A stretch of 64,000 bases of DNA from Terriglobia bacterium (GTDB taxonomy: Bacteria; Acidobacteriota; Terriglobia; Terriglobales; Acidobacteriaceae). A program made the position numbers and the translations under genes. Every line of letters begins with the position of its first letter. Positions within the stretch are counted from its first letter, which is position 1. The stretch covers positions 43,492 through 107,491 of the forward strand of contig JAIQFC010000024.1 in assembly GCA_020073465.1 (NCBI GenBank), written 5' to 3'. The notes beneath the pieces were generated by a model. That model was not told the DNA's origin. It saw nothing but the letters and a program-made list of their open reading frames with translations, and did not search any database. This document shows, piece after piece, positions 35,573 through 44,830 of the stretch.

Positions 35573-36857
35573 GGAAGCTCCCAGATTGCTTGCTCATTTG
35601 CTGAATAAAATAGTCGGCGAACAGCTGCAGATTCGCCTTGCGATCGAAGTTGTGCCGAACCAGCGCCTGGGCCCCGTGTGTCAGCCAGTCAAGATGTTTC
35701 GCAGCAGAAAGGAAAAAGGAAGGGTGATGGGAACGTCGATCCGAGTGGACCAGCGATTGAATAAAGAGAATGCGTGCAACGAAGTCGCCAAGCGCCCCAG
35801 GATCGTAGAGAAATCCAGTCTTGCCCGGAACAACGAGTTCAGGAATACCGGTGATCGCCGGAGCCAAGACGATCTTGCCCCGGGCCATTGCTTCCATCAG
35901 CACCAGCGGTATTCCTTCGCTTCTGCTGGTAAGCACGGTCACATCGGCCCGCCGGTATAGCGAATCCATCTGTTCCCGGGGCACGTGTCCCAGGAGTGTG
36001 ACTCTTTCTTCGAGTCCATACTTTCGAATAAGCCCTTCCAGATTCCGCCGTTCTGGTCCCTCTCCGGCGATCACACATTCGAAGCTCAGGCCCCGGGCGT
36101 GGAGCTGGGCACAAGCACGCATAAGAAACGCGTGATCCTTCACGACATGCAAGCGTCCGACCGCAAGGAGAGTGAATGGCGAAGAGGCATGAAGAGGAAC
36201 GTCCTGCGGCACAGACGGCGGTCCAGACGAGAAGTCGGGCACATCAACCCCCATCCGCGTTACCACCAGCTTGCCGGCATCAACCTCCGGATACCGTGTG
36301 AGGATGTACCGCCGGTTGTACTCCGACACGGTGAGGCAAAAGGCGCACGACTTCAGTTTCGCGTCGAGATACGCGCTGCGAAGCAGCAAATCCGAGCCGT
36401 GGAGCGTCATGCTGAAGTTCACACCCAACAAGCGCGCGGCGACCATCGCAATCCACGAGCCGAAGTATCCATGGTGAACGTGGATGTGTTCGACTGTGCC
36501 GGGCTCGAGAAGTAACGCGTAGTACGCCCCCATCCACGTGTGCAGCAGGGCTTTCAATCGCTGGAGAGGCGATTCTCTTCCTTGAGTGACGACGCGTTTG
36601 ACGAGGTCTGCAATTCGTGGCCAACGGTCCACGAGCAGCCAGGCCGCTCGCAATAGCGCGACAGGTCGAAACGGCTGTAAGACGACCATCCTGAGATTGT
36701 TCTCGGACGCCCTCCTCTCTTCTTCCCTCGGGTCGGGCTTGCGCGCGCTTCCAGCGATGACTTGAACTCCGCGCCGGCGCAGTTGGTCGATCTCTTCCAT
36801 CACATAAGGCTCGACCGAGGATGGAAACTGATTCGCGAAGTAGGCAACTTTCGACAC
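35544..36857 (-). CDS. GT4 family glycosyltransferase
   Basis: A 437-residue GT-B enzyme, probably cytoplasmic-face assembly of the exopolysaccharide repeat. It has HVHHGYFGSWIAM, MTLHGSDLLL, the second-domain LLAVGRLHVVKDHAFL and the nucleotide-sugar site LTSRSEGIPLVLMEAMARGK. The start is GTG 36857 with no clear Shine-Dalgarno. It lies 60 nt after the ligase/polymerase gene and overlaps the tandem GT gene by 29 nt. Confidence 0.88.
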   Translation of the reverse strand: MSKVAYFANQFPSSVEPYVMEEIDQLRRRGVQVIAGSARKPDPREEERRASENNLRMVVLQPFRPVALLRAAWLLVDRWPRIADLVKRVVTQGRESPLQRLKALLHTWMGAYYALLLEPGTVEHIHVHHGYFGSWIAMVAARLLGVNFSMTLHGSDLLLRSAYLDAKLKSCAFCLTVSEYNRRYILTRYPEVDAGKLVVTRMGVDVPDFSSGPPSVPQDVPLHASSPFTLLAVGRLHVVKDHAFLMRACAQLHARGLSFECVIAGEGPERRNLEGLIRKYGLEERVTLLGHVPREQMDSLYRRADVTVLTSRSEGIPLVLMEAMARGKIVLAPAITGIPELVVPGKTGFLYDPGALGDFVARILFIQSLVHSDRRSHHPSFFLSAAKHLDWLTHGAQALVRHNFDRKANLQLFADYFIQQMSKQSGSFHEDPVLQQI

Positions 36858-36917
36858 GGGGTTCAGGAAGAAATTGCTCGGTAAGTGCTAATGAGGTCTT
36901 TGGACCAGGAAGGATCG

Positions 36918-38246
36918 TCAAATAGCAGCGAGCCTTTGTTGTGCGGCTCTCCGCTGCTGTGCGGCCAGCATCCCCGCCATCGTAAACAGGAGGCCGTTCA
37001 CAAACTGGTAATTCATGACCACCAGGGCTGCGTTGACCCAATACACGCCGAGCAGGATTGGCCACAGGTTGTGGAACTGCCGATCCAGAAAGCCGTGACG
37101 TTCGGATCTCGGAATGGCTCCGCGCCCCAGGCGCCAGACCTCCCACATCAGCCATGCATACAGTGCCAGGCCAACCAAGCCGTGCTCGACCAGAAGCTCA
37201 AGATAGGTGTTATGGGGATACAGCACGCGCTGTCGGTAACCGCTCACATGGCGCGCCAGCTCGGTGGGCATCTGGTTGACGCCCCAGCCGGTAAGTGGAC
37301 GTTCGAGGAACATCTGCCACCCGCCGGTGTATACCGCCTTGCGGAACTCTACGGGCCCGCGCTCTTCCAGTCGCTCGGCAAGGCCAGCTCTCAGCTCAGG
37401 AAAATTCAGGACCACCACGAGGGCTACTCCCGCCGTGAGCACCAGACCAAGGCAAGCTCGGCGCACGCAACGGCTGGGAGAACGCACCATCAACACAATC
37501 ATCGTGGCTGCGAAGGAGAGCCACACGGCTCTAGTCATGGTGGCGAGGATCGCGAGGGGCACAGATGCGATCAGCAGTACGGCCTTCAGTCCTCTCATGC
37601 TCCGGCGCCGAAACGCATGGATCGCAAGCAATCCCAGCAAATTGAGCGAGATGCCGTTGGCAACGGCCTGGAGCAGCGGCCCGCGTGCCCGGTCCACGTG
37701 ATATCCGAGGCTCGCATCGAGAATGAAGCGAGGAAAGATCAATCCCGTCGCCCCCACCAGAAACGCGATTGCCGTGAAACTCAGATAGGCGAGGACGACG
37801 AGCGCAAAGAACTCGAACTGCCGGAGAAACTTTTCCTCTGTGAACACCAGTGCGGCCAGATGAAAAAGAGCGAAGGGGACGATGAATTTTGCTGCGATCA
37901 AGCTCCAGGTCTCGTTGTCGAAGGCTTGCCCTGCCACGCTCGCCACAGCAAGGATAGTCAGTCCCAGCATGGGCCATGTCGCCTTCTCGGTTACGAAGAC
38001 CCTTTGGCGCAGGACTACCGCTCGCCCCACGACTCCCAGAACCAGCAGGCCGAAGGCGATGCGGTCGACTGCGTAGAATTGCACATCGGGATGCCGCAGC
38101 AGCATCGCTGTCAGCGCCACCAGGAAAAGAAGGGAAGGCGCCTGCATCAGCAACTGCAGTGGCCGTAGACCGGCGGCTACTGCGTGTCCAGCCAATTCCT
38201 GCCGCAGAGAGCCGGAATTCTCCGCACGCAACGAGACTGCCTGCAT
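36918..38246 (-). CDS. O-antigen ligase/Wzy-type polymerase
   Basis: A 442-residue membrane protein with about 11-12 hydrophobic segments and a large periplasmic loop (about residues 290-355). The loop has GGWQMFLERPLTGWGVNQ and PHNTYLELLVEHGLVG, the hallmark of the Wzy/WaaL family. It likely polymerises repeat units or ligates glycan on the periplasmic side. ATG 38246 overlaps the stop of the sugar-phosphate transferase gene by one base (TGATG). Since that enzyme starts synthesis on undecaprenyl phosphate, polymerase is the more likely role. Confidence 0.85.
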   Translation of the reverse strand: MQAVSLRAENSGSLRQELAGHAVAAGLRPLQLLMQAPSLLFLVALTAMLLRHPDVQFYAVDRIAFGLLVLGVVGRAVVLRQRVFVTEKATWPMLGLTILAVASVAGQAFDNETWSLIAAKFIVPFALFHLAALVFTEEKFLRQFEFFALVVLAYLSFTAIAFLVGATGLIFPRFILDASLGYHVDRARGPLLQAVANGISLNLLGLLAIHAFRRRSMRGLKAVLLIASVPLAILATMTRAVWLSFAATMIVLMVRSPSRCVRRACLGLVLTAGVALVVVLNFPELRAGLAERLEERGPVEFRKAVYTGGWQMFLERPLTGWGVNQMPTELARHVSGYRQRVLYPHNTYLELLVEHGLVGLALYAWLMWEVWRLGRGAIPRSERHGFLDRQFHNLWPILLGVYWVNAALVVMNYQFVNGLLFTMAGMLAAQQRRAAQQRLAAI

Positions 38247-39892
38247 CAATCTCCACTCCCCTGCATTACCGCTCGGACAGTCTCGATCAGGATCTTCATA
38301 TCCATTCCTAGATTCCAGCCCCGGATGTATTCGCGGTCCAGTTCGATGCCCTTTTGAAAAGACGGATCGCGCCGCGCCGTCACCTGCCAGAGGCCCGTGA
38401 TTCCCGGCGTGACGTCCAGCCGGGCCAAATGCTCCACTTCGTATGCGGCAAAATCATCAAGCGGATGGGGACGTGGTCCGACCAGGCTCATTTCGCCCTT
38501 CAAAACATTCCAGAGCTGGGGAAGTTCGTCGAGACTGTATCGCCGCAAGAAGCGTCCAACCCGGGTGATTCGCGGATCGTCTGCAATTTTGAAGAAGGGA
38601 CCCGATCTCTGATTCTGGTTTCGCAGAGTGTCCTTCAACTCATCCGCAGTACGCACCATCGTCCGAAACTTGCAGCACCGGAAGGGTCTGCCCTTCCGCC
38701 CAGCCCGCGGCGCGGCATAAATCACCGAACCCTTGGAGTCGAGTCTGATAAAGACTGCAATTGCTGCCAACAACGGTGAGAGAGCGACGAGGGAGATGCC
38801 GGCCCCCACCACATCTACAATCCGTTTGAGGAGCAGGGCGCCGAAAGGCAGGCTTTCTACATGCAGGCAAATGACCGGCAGCTCACCCACGCGTTCAACC
38901 TCGCCTCCCACGATGTTGCATCCGAACAGATCCGGAACCATTTCGACATCCAGACGTAGACGCCGCGCTTGGCTCAGTACGCGCAAGGTTAGCTCCCGGT
39001 CGTGGGGAGTGGCCAGAATCACCTCGTCCACAAATCCGATTCGCGCCAAACGAGCGAGATCGCTTACCCGACCGATCACGCCGTTGCCCAGGGGCCGGTT
39101 GTCATCCAGGAAACCGCAGATAGCCCTCCCATCCTCGGGATGACGCTCCACATGAGATGCAACACGCCGGCCGACATCTCCCGCTCCAAGAATGAGCACG
39201 TTTCGCGTGTCTTGTCGTTGCGGCCTGCTTGCTCTTTTCAGGTCTTCCCACCTCCAGGCCAGCAGAAAAACAAAGTGCAGCGCTCCACCTGCGCAGAGCA
39301 CGAGGAGCGAACCCAGTGCCGCTCCCTGCAGGCGGCGGGATACGCACAGCAACGTTGTTGACCACAAAACCGCCTTAGCCAGCGAGCGCGCACGCATGTG
39401 CAGGTCGCCACCTGTGGTGTAAAGTCCTTCCGAGTAGCCAAGCAGCGTAATAAATGCCGCGTAGAGCAACGCAATTCCTAGCAGATAGAGCGGAAATGAT
39501 GCACCCGGCCGATGCTCGAACAAGTTCGCCTGAGGAAACGCCGTGTGCAGTGGTAAGGTAAGCGCCCCGATCAGCAGCCAATTCAGACCCACAAGGGCGA
39601 AGTCCAATACCAGCGAGCGGAACCAACTCGTGGCTGACCGGCTTCTGAGTGGGCTGGGTAGAAGGAGAGTGAAAGGGTCCTCGGAAACCGTATCTTGAAG
39701 AGAGGGCTCTGATGTGCTCGGGACATACTCCGACGCAACCCCGATCCCTACGTGGACGAAGCGTGGTTCTTTTTTCCGGTCCGCGCGCACAGCCGCCGCC
39801 CCGGGAATCAGGCGTGCGGCCCAATCGATGTCCCGAGGTTCCGGTTGTATAGGATTTGGAAGTGGAGACACTTCAGACCAATTCCAACTCAT
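38246..39892 (-). CDS. Undecaprenyl-phosphate sugar-phosphate transferase (WbaP/CpsE-like)
   Basis: Initiates repeat-unit synthesis by moving a sugar-1-phosphate to undecaprenyl phosphate. 548 residues: a variable N-terminus, four membrane segments (about 95-215), a Rossmann-like CoA-binding domain ([17 protein letters not shown]) and the C-terminal catalytic domain. The latter has the membrane re-entrant helix [15 protein letters not shown], the CKFRTM motif, [23 protein letters not shown] and GITGLWQV. It overlaps the NusG-like gene by 20 nt and the polymerase gene by 1 nt. The first sugar is probably glucose or galactose. Confidence 0.93.
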   Translation of the reverse strand: MSWNWSEVSPLPNPIQPEPRDIDWAARLIPGAAAVRADRKKEPRFVHVGIGVASEYVPSTSEPSLQDTVSEDPFTLLLPSPLRSRSATSWFRSLVLDFALVGLNWLLIGALTLPLHTAFPQANLFEHRPGASFPLYLLGIALLYAAFITLLGYSEGLYTTGGDLHMRARSLAKAVLWSTTLLCVSRRLQGAALGSLLVLCAGGALHFVFLLAWRWEDLKRASRPQRQDTRNVLILGAGDVGRRVASHVERHPEDGRAICGFLDDNRPLGNGVIGRVSDLARLARIGFVDEVILATPHDRELTLRVLSQARRLRLDVEMVPDLFGCNIVGGEVERVGELPVICLHVESLPFGALLLKRIVDVVGAGISLVALSPLLAAIAVFIRLDSKGSVIYAAPRAGRKGRPFRCCKFRTMVRTADELKDTLRNQNQRSGPFFKIADDPRITRVGRFLRRYSLDELPQLWNVLKGEMSLVGPRPHPLDDFAAYEVEHLARLDVTPGITGLWQVTARRDPSFQKGIELDREYIRGWNLGMDMKILIETVRAVMQGSGD

Positions 39893-40403
39893 AGCCCTGG
39901 AGTTGGATCGCCAGCGAGCGCCGGATAGACACGATCGAAATCACCAGCTTGTCCTTGTCATGCGTGAGTAATATCCCTTCGAGCCCATGCAGACATCCGC
40001 CCCGAATCCGCACTCGCTGCCCCGCATCCACAAATGGATACAGCGAGAAAGGAACCTCTTCGTTGAGCAGCACGCGCAGGTCTTCAATCTGCTTCTGGGG
40101 CACGGAGGTTGCAGCACCTCGAACGCTGACAAACCCCATGAACCCTGCGGTTCGCAGAACCTGCAACCTTAAGTCCGCCGACGCAGTCGACCGCACAAAG
40201 GCATAGCCTGGAAAAAGCGGAATGGTGACCAACTTCCGGCGATCGCTCCAGCTGTGGCTTTCTCTCCGGAGTGGCAGAAAGACTTCCACTCCTTTGCCAC
40301 CCAGTTGCTCCGCCACCTTTTTCTCGTAGCGATATCTGGTCTGGATGGCGAACCAATCGGGACCCGCTGCCATCGACCCGACCGGTGTTAGTGTCGCATT
40401 CAC
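39873..40403 (-). CDS. NusG/RfaH-like transcription antiterminator
   Basis: A 176-residue NusG paralogue: an NGN domain (WFAIQTRYRYEKKVAEQL and IPLFPGYAFVR) followed by a KOW domain (VDAGQRVRIRGGCLHGLEGIL). Paralogues such as RfaH, UpxY and LoaP let RNA polymerase finish long polysaccharide operons, which fits its place inside the locus. The start is GTG 40403, chosen because AGGAGGAG lies 8 nt upstream; a longer frame to 40472 has no such site. No ops-like recruitment sequence was recognised in the locus. A small 6-bp hairpin lies at 40510-40529. Confidence 0.88.
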   Translation of the reverse strand: MNATLTPVGSMAAGPDWFAIQTRYRYEKKVAEQLGGKGVEVFLPLRRESHSWSDRRKLVTIPLFPGYAFVRSTASADLRLQVLRTAGFMGFVSVRGAATSVPQKQIEDLRVLLNEEVPFSLYPFVDAGQRVRIRGGCLHGLEGILLTHDKDKLVISIVSIRRSLAIQLQGYELELV

Positions 40404-40537
40404 GTCAGGATCTCCTCCTGAATGCAAGGCTCCGCCGAACCGAGTCCCGTTCATTCTTGATAGGATTTCCACAAGAAGTCTGCCGCGTTTCCCAATCGCT
40501 CTTACACCCGGAGAACTCCTGCTCTCCGTAGAACCAA

Positions 40538-41269
40538 CTACAACCGCCGATAAATACTTTCCGGTATCGGAAAGGTTCGGTCACTCAACACGATTCCGAG
40601 GAACTGCACTTGCGCCGCGCGCAGCGTCTCCGTGATCTTGCGGGCCGTTGCACGGCGAGTCCGGTCCGCCGCAAGCACCAGGATGATTCCATCGGCCAGT
40701 TGGCCCAAGGCGGCCGCCTCGCTCGACTCCCCAGCCGGAAGGCACTGCACAATCGAGTACTCAAATTCGCGTCGAAGTTCCGCCAGTCGTGAATACGCCA
40801 GCCGGGGACAGGCCAGACCAACCGGAACAACATCGCCCGCGTTGAAATAGCCGGCGTCAGGAACGAACCACAAATTGCCTTTCACCCGCGTTGCTGTAAG
40901 TTGGAGGCGGGTATTCGCCCTCTCGACAATTCGGGGCGTGTGCCCCTCGGCGGCCGTCTCGGCTTCTTCCAATCCCGCGGGATCTCTGCAGACCACGGCA
41001 ATGCTTGCCTGTGTTTCCGATGCCAGCGCTTCTCCCACTTGCCGGCAGATGTTTCCCACGTCTGTCTGCGCGTCCACCGAGGTGAACACCACCTGCCTGA
41101 TGGGCCGAGCAATGTTGGAGAAGAATACTTGTCGCACCAGTCCCCGGATCTGTTCCCGCGCAAAACTGTTTGGGCTCCACCTATCCGTGTCGTGACCGTA
41201 CCCTGGAGTGGGTACCACCGGCGTCTGTCTCAGCGATAATTCGTGAGAATCGAAAATACCCATTGCCAT
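40538..41269 (-). CDS. CpsD-like (BY-kinase related) protein lacking Walker A
   Basis: A 243-residue protein with the fold and place of the CpsD/CapB partner of a Wzz/GumC protein. The segment VVFTSVDAQTDVGNICRQVGEAL aligns with TSxxPGEGKTT-x-NLA of BY-kinases but has no GKS/T, so ATP binding is doubtful. Later Walker A' and B-like strands (IAVVCRDPAG and YSIVQCLPAG) also lack the key Asp residues. There is no Tyr-rich tail. ATG 41269 follows AGGAC. It is probably a scaffolding or regulatory pseudo-kinase, and lies 11 nt after the broken GumC/Wzz gene. Confidence 0.72.
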   Translation of the reverse strand: MAMGIFDSHELSLRQTPVVPTPGYGHDTDRWSPNSFAREQIRGLVRQVFFSNIARPIRQVVFTSVDAQTDVGNICRQVGEALASETQASIAVVCRDPAGLEEAETAAEGHTPRIVERANTRLQLTATRVKGNLWFVPDAGYFNAGDVVPVGLACPRLAYSRLAELRREFEYSIVQCLPAGESSEAAALGQLADGIILVLAADRTRRATARKITETLRAAQVQFLGIVLSDRTFPIPESIYRRL

Positions 41270-41279
41270 GGCCAGTCCT

Positions 41280-42690
41280 TCAGGCGGAGAGCAGCCCTCT
41301 CGCCTTTTTCGGTAACGAAGCCAATACCGGTGCATTCAGGTATGCCAGTACCTCGTCCGGTGTGCGAAAAGCCGGATCCAGGTAGTCAGCTGCGAACGTG
41401 GCCGCCGTACCCGACGCTGCCGCCGCGACCAACCCGATTGCCAGCAGCATCCACGCTGACGAAACCGGCAGCGCTGGCGCCATGGGTCGCTCCGCGATTG
41501 CTACGTTGACGATGCCACGCTGGTCCAGCGCGTCATCCACCCGCGCTTCTTCGCGCTTTTTGACGTAAAGCAGATAGTTGTCCAGTGCCGCCTTCGCCAC
41601 GCCCAGCAAGTTGTCCTGTGTCAGGGCGTCTTCACCCAGTTGTCGTGCCAGGGTACGATACCCAGCCGCTTGCGTCCCTGTGGCTGCCGCCCTAGCCTCC
41701 AGACCCCTCAACTGCACCTGGGCCTGCTGCAATTGGGACTTGGCCCATTCGTAGTTCGGATTCTTGTCGGTCGTTTCGTCGCGAAGAGGGGCCAGCATCT
41801 CGACCGCGATGGCGCCTTTCGCCTGCGTGATCTGCTGATCCAGTTCCTGCACCAGCCGATGATTGGGCTCGAACTTGGTGAGTAACTGGGTTCGCTTAAG
41901 TTCCAACTCCAGCAAGCTCGACTTCAGCGCCTTGAGCAGTTCCGGATTGTCAGCGATCCGCACCTGCGTGGTGGTGCGCTCTTGCAGGGCCACCATCTGC
42001 TGTTTGAGTTCCTGGACCCGCCGCGCTGTTTCTGCCAGTTCAACCTGGACCTGCCGATAGTTGGCATCTACATCGCTGAGTTTCTGCAAAGCCAGGTCCC
42101 GCTGCTCTGCGGCTGCGACCACGCCATGGCTCGACACGAACTGCAGCAGTTTCTGTTTTGCATCGTCGAGTTGCCAGCGACTGCAGCACTTTGGCCGCGA
42201 CAGCCGGATCCTGCGACCCGTAGGTCACTGCAATAAGATTCGTTTTCTTTACCGATTCCACGCGCAGCTTTCCGGCCAGGCGGCGTGTAGCTCGTTCGAT
42301 CTGGGCCGCGCGGCCCTCGCCCGGTCTCAGGAAGCGCAACCAGCCGCGCTGGGCGAGATTGTTGGCTTCTACTACCTTGCGCAGAATCTCATCGTCTCTC
42401 AGAAGTTCCACCTCAGAGTTCAAGTCCTCCTCGGTGATTGCCATGCGCGCAACGTCCACGGGAGCGTTTTCCCGCGCGGTAGCCACCGCGTCCGCGCGGC
42501 CCCGCCGGACCATGATCTTCATGTGCGCCTGATATCTCGTCCCGGTGAATGCATACAGCAATGCAATCGCCAGAATCAGCCCCGAAACGCAGACAAAGAC
42601 CCTCCTCTGCCGGAACACGACCATGGCCAGTTCACGCACTGTCGGTGCTGGTAGGTCGAGTCCCCTGCGCGTTGGGCCTTCGTCGAACAT
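41280..42690 (-). pseudogene. GumC/Wzz-type chain-length protein, broken by an internal deletion
   Basis: One gene now in two frames. The first part (42690 to about 42175) has the cytoplasmic start, a membrane helix, the Wzz domain (ITEEDLNSEVELL) and VKKTNLIAVTYGSQDP up to KVLQSLAT. The second resumes in another frame with QLDDAKQKLLQFVSSHGVV and continues through long coiled coils to the second membrane helix and the PVLASLPKK end. About 30 residues normally found between these blocks are absent, so this is a true deletion with frame change, not a single base error. Both fragments have other start codons available, but neither would be a complete polymerisation regulator. Confidence 0.8.
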
Positions 42691-42712
42691 GAGAGTGTCG
42701 TCGAATTCTGTT

Positions 42713-43489
42713 CTAGAACTGCGAGGAGTTTACGTACATGCTTACGGAGGGCCTGGTGAGAAATTTGGCAATCTTGGAGATAGCATTCTGGGGAACAAAC
42801 ACAAAATCTCCGGGACGAAGGTGGGCATCCTCCCGGAGGCTGTTTCCCTTCAACATCTTCTTCAGGTTCAAGAGCCGGGCCTCGGTGAGATCATCGTTCA
42901 CGCGGCGAAACAGGACGACCTGCGAGTGCTTCGCCTGGGATGTAAGCCCCCCCGCGATCTGCACCGCCTCCGTCACAGTCGTATCTGACCGCAGCTCGTA
43001 CTTGCCGGGCCGCCCCACTTCCCCTCCAACAATAAAGTAAGGATGCTCGAACTCCTTCAGTGCCACCGCCACCTGCGGCTCGTGCAGGTATCCCCGGTAC
43101 GCCCGCTGCACAGCCTCGCGGAACTCCACGAGGGTCAATCCCTCGGCAAAAACTACCTCCGCATCCTTCAACGTCACATATCCATCCGGCTGCACAGTCC
43201 GCATCTGGTTGAATTCCGGAGAGACGGTGAATGTGATCTCCAAGACGTCGCTAGATCTAAGCCGGTAGAGTGGACGGCGCTCCCCTCCGAGCAAAGGGTT
43301 TCCCAGGCCGTCCACTCCACCGGGTTTTGCGGCCGTTGTTTCACTGCTCCCCGCACCAGCTCCGGTCCAGCCAGGTTGGGAAGGCTCCTTCTCTCCGTCC
43401 AAGCCTTTCTCCTGGGCGGACACGACCGATTGGCACGGCAATAGCAACAACGCCACTAAGACCACTCTTGCTGTTGTTAGGCGTCTCAT
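42713..43489 (-). CDS. Polysaccharide export protein (Wza/GumB family)
   Basis: A 258-residue exported protein with a signal peptide ending SVVSAQ, a Gly/Ser-rich linker, the Poly_export domain (YRLRSSDVLEITF, then VQPDGYVTL) and an SLBB domain (FIVGGEVGRPGKYELR). It would form the outer-membrane exit for the polymer; there is no lipobox Cys after the signal peptide. First gene of the leftward locus, with a 540-bp regulatory gap upstream. Confidence 0.9.
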   Translation of the reverse strand: MRRLTTARVVLVALLLLPCQSVVSAQEKGLDGEKEPSQPGWTGAGAGSSETTAAKPGGVDGLGNPLLGGERRPLYRLRSSDVLEITFTVSPEFNQMRTVQPDGYVTLKDAEVVFAEGLTLVEFREAVQRAYRGYLHEPQVAVALKEFEHPYFIVGGEVGRPGKYELRSDTTVTEAVQIAGGLTSQAKHSQVVLFRRVNDDLTEARLLNLKKMLKGNSLREDAHLRPGDFVFVPQNAISKIAKFLTRPSVSMYVNSSQF

Positions 43490-43516
43490 TTCCTGAAGCC
43501 GTGCTCTCTCCGATTG

Positions 43517-43581
43517 GACAACACTACAACCCGAAAACTACTTCTTCCTCCCCGGATCAGCAAGACATGGGAAGTGTTGTC
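43517..43581. repeat. 9-bp inverted repeat pair upstream of the export gene
   Basis: GACAACACT at 43517-43525 and its exact reverse complement AGTGTTGTC at 43573-43581, centres 56 bp apart. They lie 28 and 84 bp before the first gene of the polysaccharide locus. Two sites about five helical turns apart could bind a looping regulator; chance occurrence is also possible. Confidence 0.35.
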
Positions 43582-43962
43582 TACTGGAGTAGGGTGGAAC
43601 CGAACTGGGAACAAGGAGTGTGAAAGGCGGGAAGCCGCATGCTGTCACGCAAAGAGAGCATCTCTCGGCCACCGACCGACGTTGATATAGCGACTAAGGT
43701 AACCCCTCAACGACCTGTCCACGAAAGTAGACTTGATTGTTTACAGAGTCACATTTGTGCGCGGACAAACGCTTCCCGAATTGAAACCTGTATTTACAGT
43801 TCAGGCTTCCCAGGCTGATGACGGAGTGCACCAGCGTCGCGCGAAGCCAGGTCCGCCGCCAAGCTTCTCCACAGATTCGGTGAACTCAACACTCGATTCC
43901 CCAAGACACCCAGCTCTCATTCCCAATTTGAGAGTGGTAGCCAAATTTTGTGCTCTGTTTCC

Positions 43963-43991
43963 TTGTGAACCACCTGCTCACTTCCTACAAT
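43963..43991 (+). promoter_or_regulatory. Predicted promoter of the LuxR-type regulator
   Basis: TTGTGA (43963-43968) and TACAAT (43986-43991) are separated by 17 bp, matching -35 (4/6) and -10 (5/6). The start point would be near 43998, about 30 nt before ATG 44029. Confidence 0.6.
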
Positions 43992-44028
43992 CGCAGCATT
44001 ACTAGTTGTATTGGGAATTCTCGATTTT

Positions 44029-44760
44029 ATGAGGCCTTCGTCAGGGGCCACGCGGGATGCGCCTCTCGTTCTCGTGGCCGACTCCAATCGCATGCAAGCG
44101 CAGTTGCTCACGAGCGCTCTTCGTCGCCGCTCGGAGTTCAGCGTCGCCACTTGCCAAATGGACGCGCAATCTTTATTGCGTGCTGTTTCATCCAGCATGC
44201 CCAAAGTGGTCTTGTTATCGCTGAACGTTTCGCTTTCCCTGGCGGAGAGCATGGCGACGCTTCGCCAGTTTCATTTCTCTCATCCCGACATCACCAAGGT
44301 TCTACTGGTCGAATCCATTGATCGTGAATTAGTCGTGAGTGCATTTCGGTCCGGAGTGCGCGGTGTCTTCTGTCTTGCTGAAGCGAATCTTCACCTCCTG
44401 CGTAAGTGCATAGAGCGAGTCGCAAGCGGTCAAATCTGGGCCAACACCGAGCAGTTGAACTACCTGCTCGATTTGATCAGTGAAGTGCCCTCTCTGCGGG
44501 TCGTGAACTCCAGTGGGGATCAACTCCTTACCCCTCGTGAAGAACAGGTCGTCGCCCTTGTCGCCGAAGGACTGGCGAACCGCGAAGTCGCCCGCGAACT
44601 CAATCTGAGCGAGCACACTATCAAGAAATATCTCTTCCGGATTTTCGACAAGCTGGGGATCTCCACCCGGGTGGAGCTTGTCCTGTTTGCGGTGAACCAC
44701 GGCGATCCGCGCCATGCTGAATGGTTGGCGGGTCTCCGCCAGACTCCGCCGGATGCCTGA
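44029..44760 (+). CDS. LuxR/NarL-type regulator with a degenerate receiver domain
   Basis: A 243-residue response-regulator-like protein. The receiver-like domain (14-130) starts LVLVADSNRMQAQLL and keeps the fold, but the strand that should end in the phosphorylated Asp reads VVLLSLNVS, with Ser in its place. The C-terminal HTH (about 170-230) is intact: LTPREEQVVALVAEGLANREVARELNLSEHTIKKYL. ATG 44029 is preferred over TTG 44011. It is divergent from the polysaccharide locus, so it probably controls it, by a signal other than His-Asp phosphotransfer. Confidence 0.87.
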   Translation: MRPSSGATRDAPLVLVADSNRMQAQLLTSALRRRSEFSVATCQMDAQSLLRAVSSSMPKVVLLSLNVSLSLAESMATLRQFHFSHPDITKVLLVESIDRELVVSAFRSGVRGVFCLAEANLHLLRKCIERVASGQIWANTEQLNYLLDLISEVPSLRVVNSSGDQLLTPREEQVVALVAEGLANREVARELNLSEHTIKKYLFRIFDKLGISTRVELVLFAVNHGDPRHAEWLAGLRQTPPDA

Positions 44761-44830
44761 GCGAAGACCGGCTCCGGCCGAAGTCCGCACTGTTCGGTAT
44801 GTGTTATTTCAATGGGGTGAGGCACCCGGA

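Larger units (their letters stand above)
43490..44028. other. Divergent regulatory region of the exopolysaccharide locus
   Basis: About 540 bp without a gene. It holds a good rightward promoter (43963-43991) for the LuxR-type regulator and a pair of 9-bp inverted repeats, GACAACACT (43517-43525) and AGTGTTGTC (43573-43581), near the start of the export gene. A leftward promoter is expected, but only weak -35/-10 candidates were seen. Confidence 0.55.

Noticed and set aside
36885..38168. 427-codon plus-strand frame over the ligase/polymerase gene
   Set aside because: His/Gln/Glu-rich translation typical of the antisense of a hydrophobic protein; no ribosome-binding site.
40538..40560. GGCGGTTGTAG resembling the RfaH ops element
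   Set aside because: Only partly matches, lies in the last codons of the CpsD-like gene and upstream of the NusG-like gene itself, and is not repeated elsewhere in the locus.
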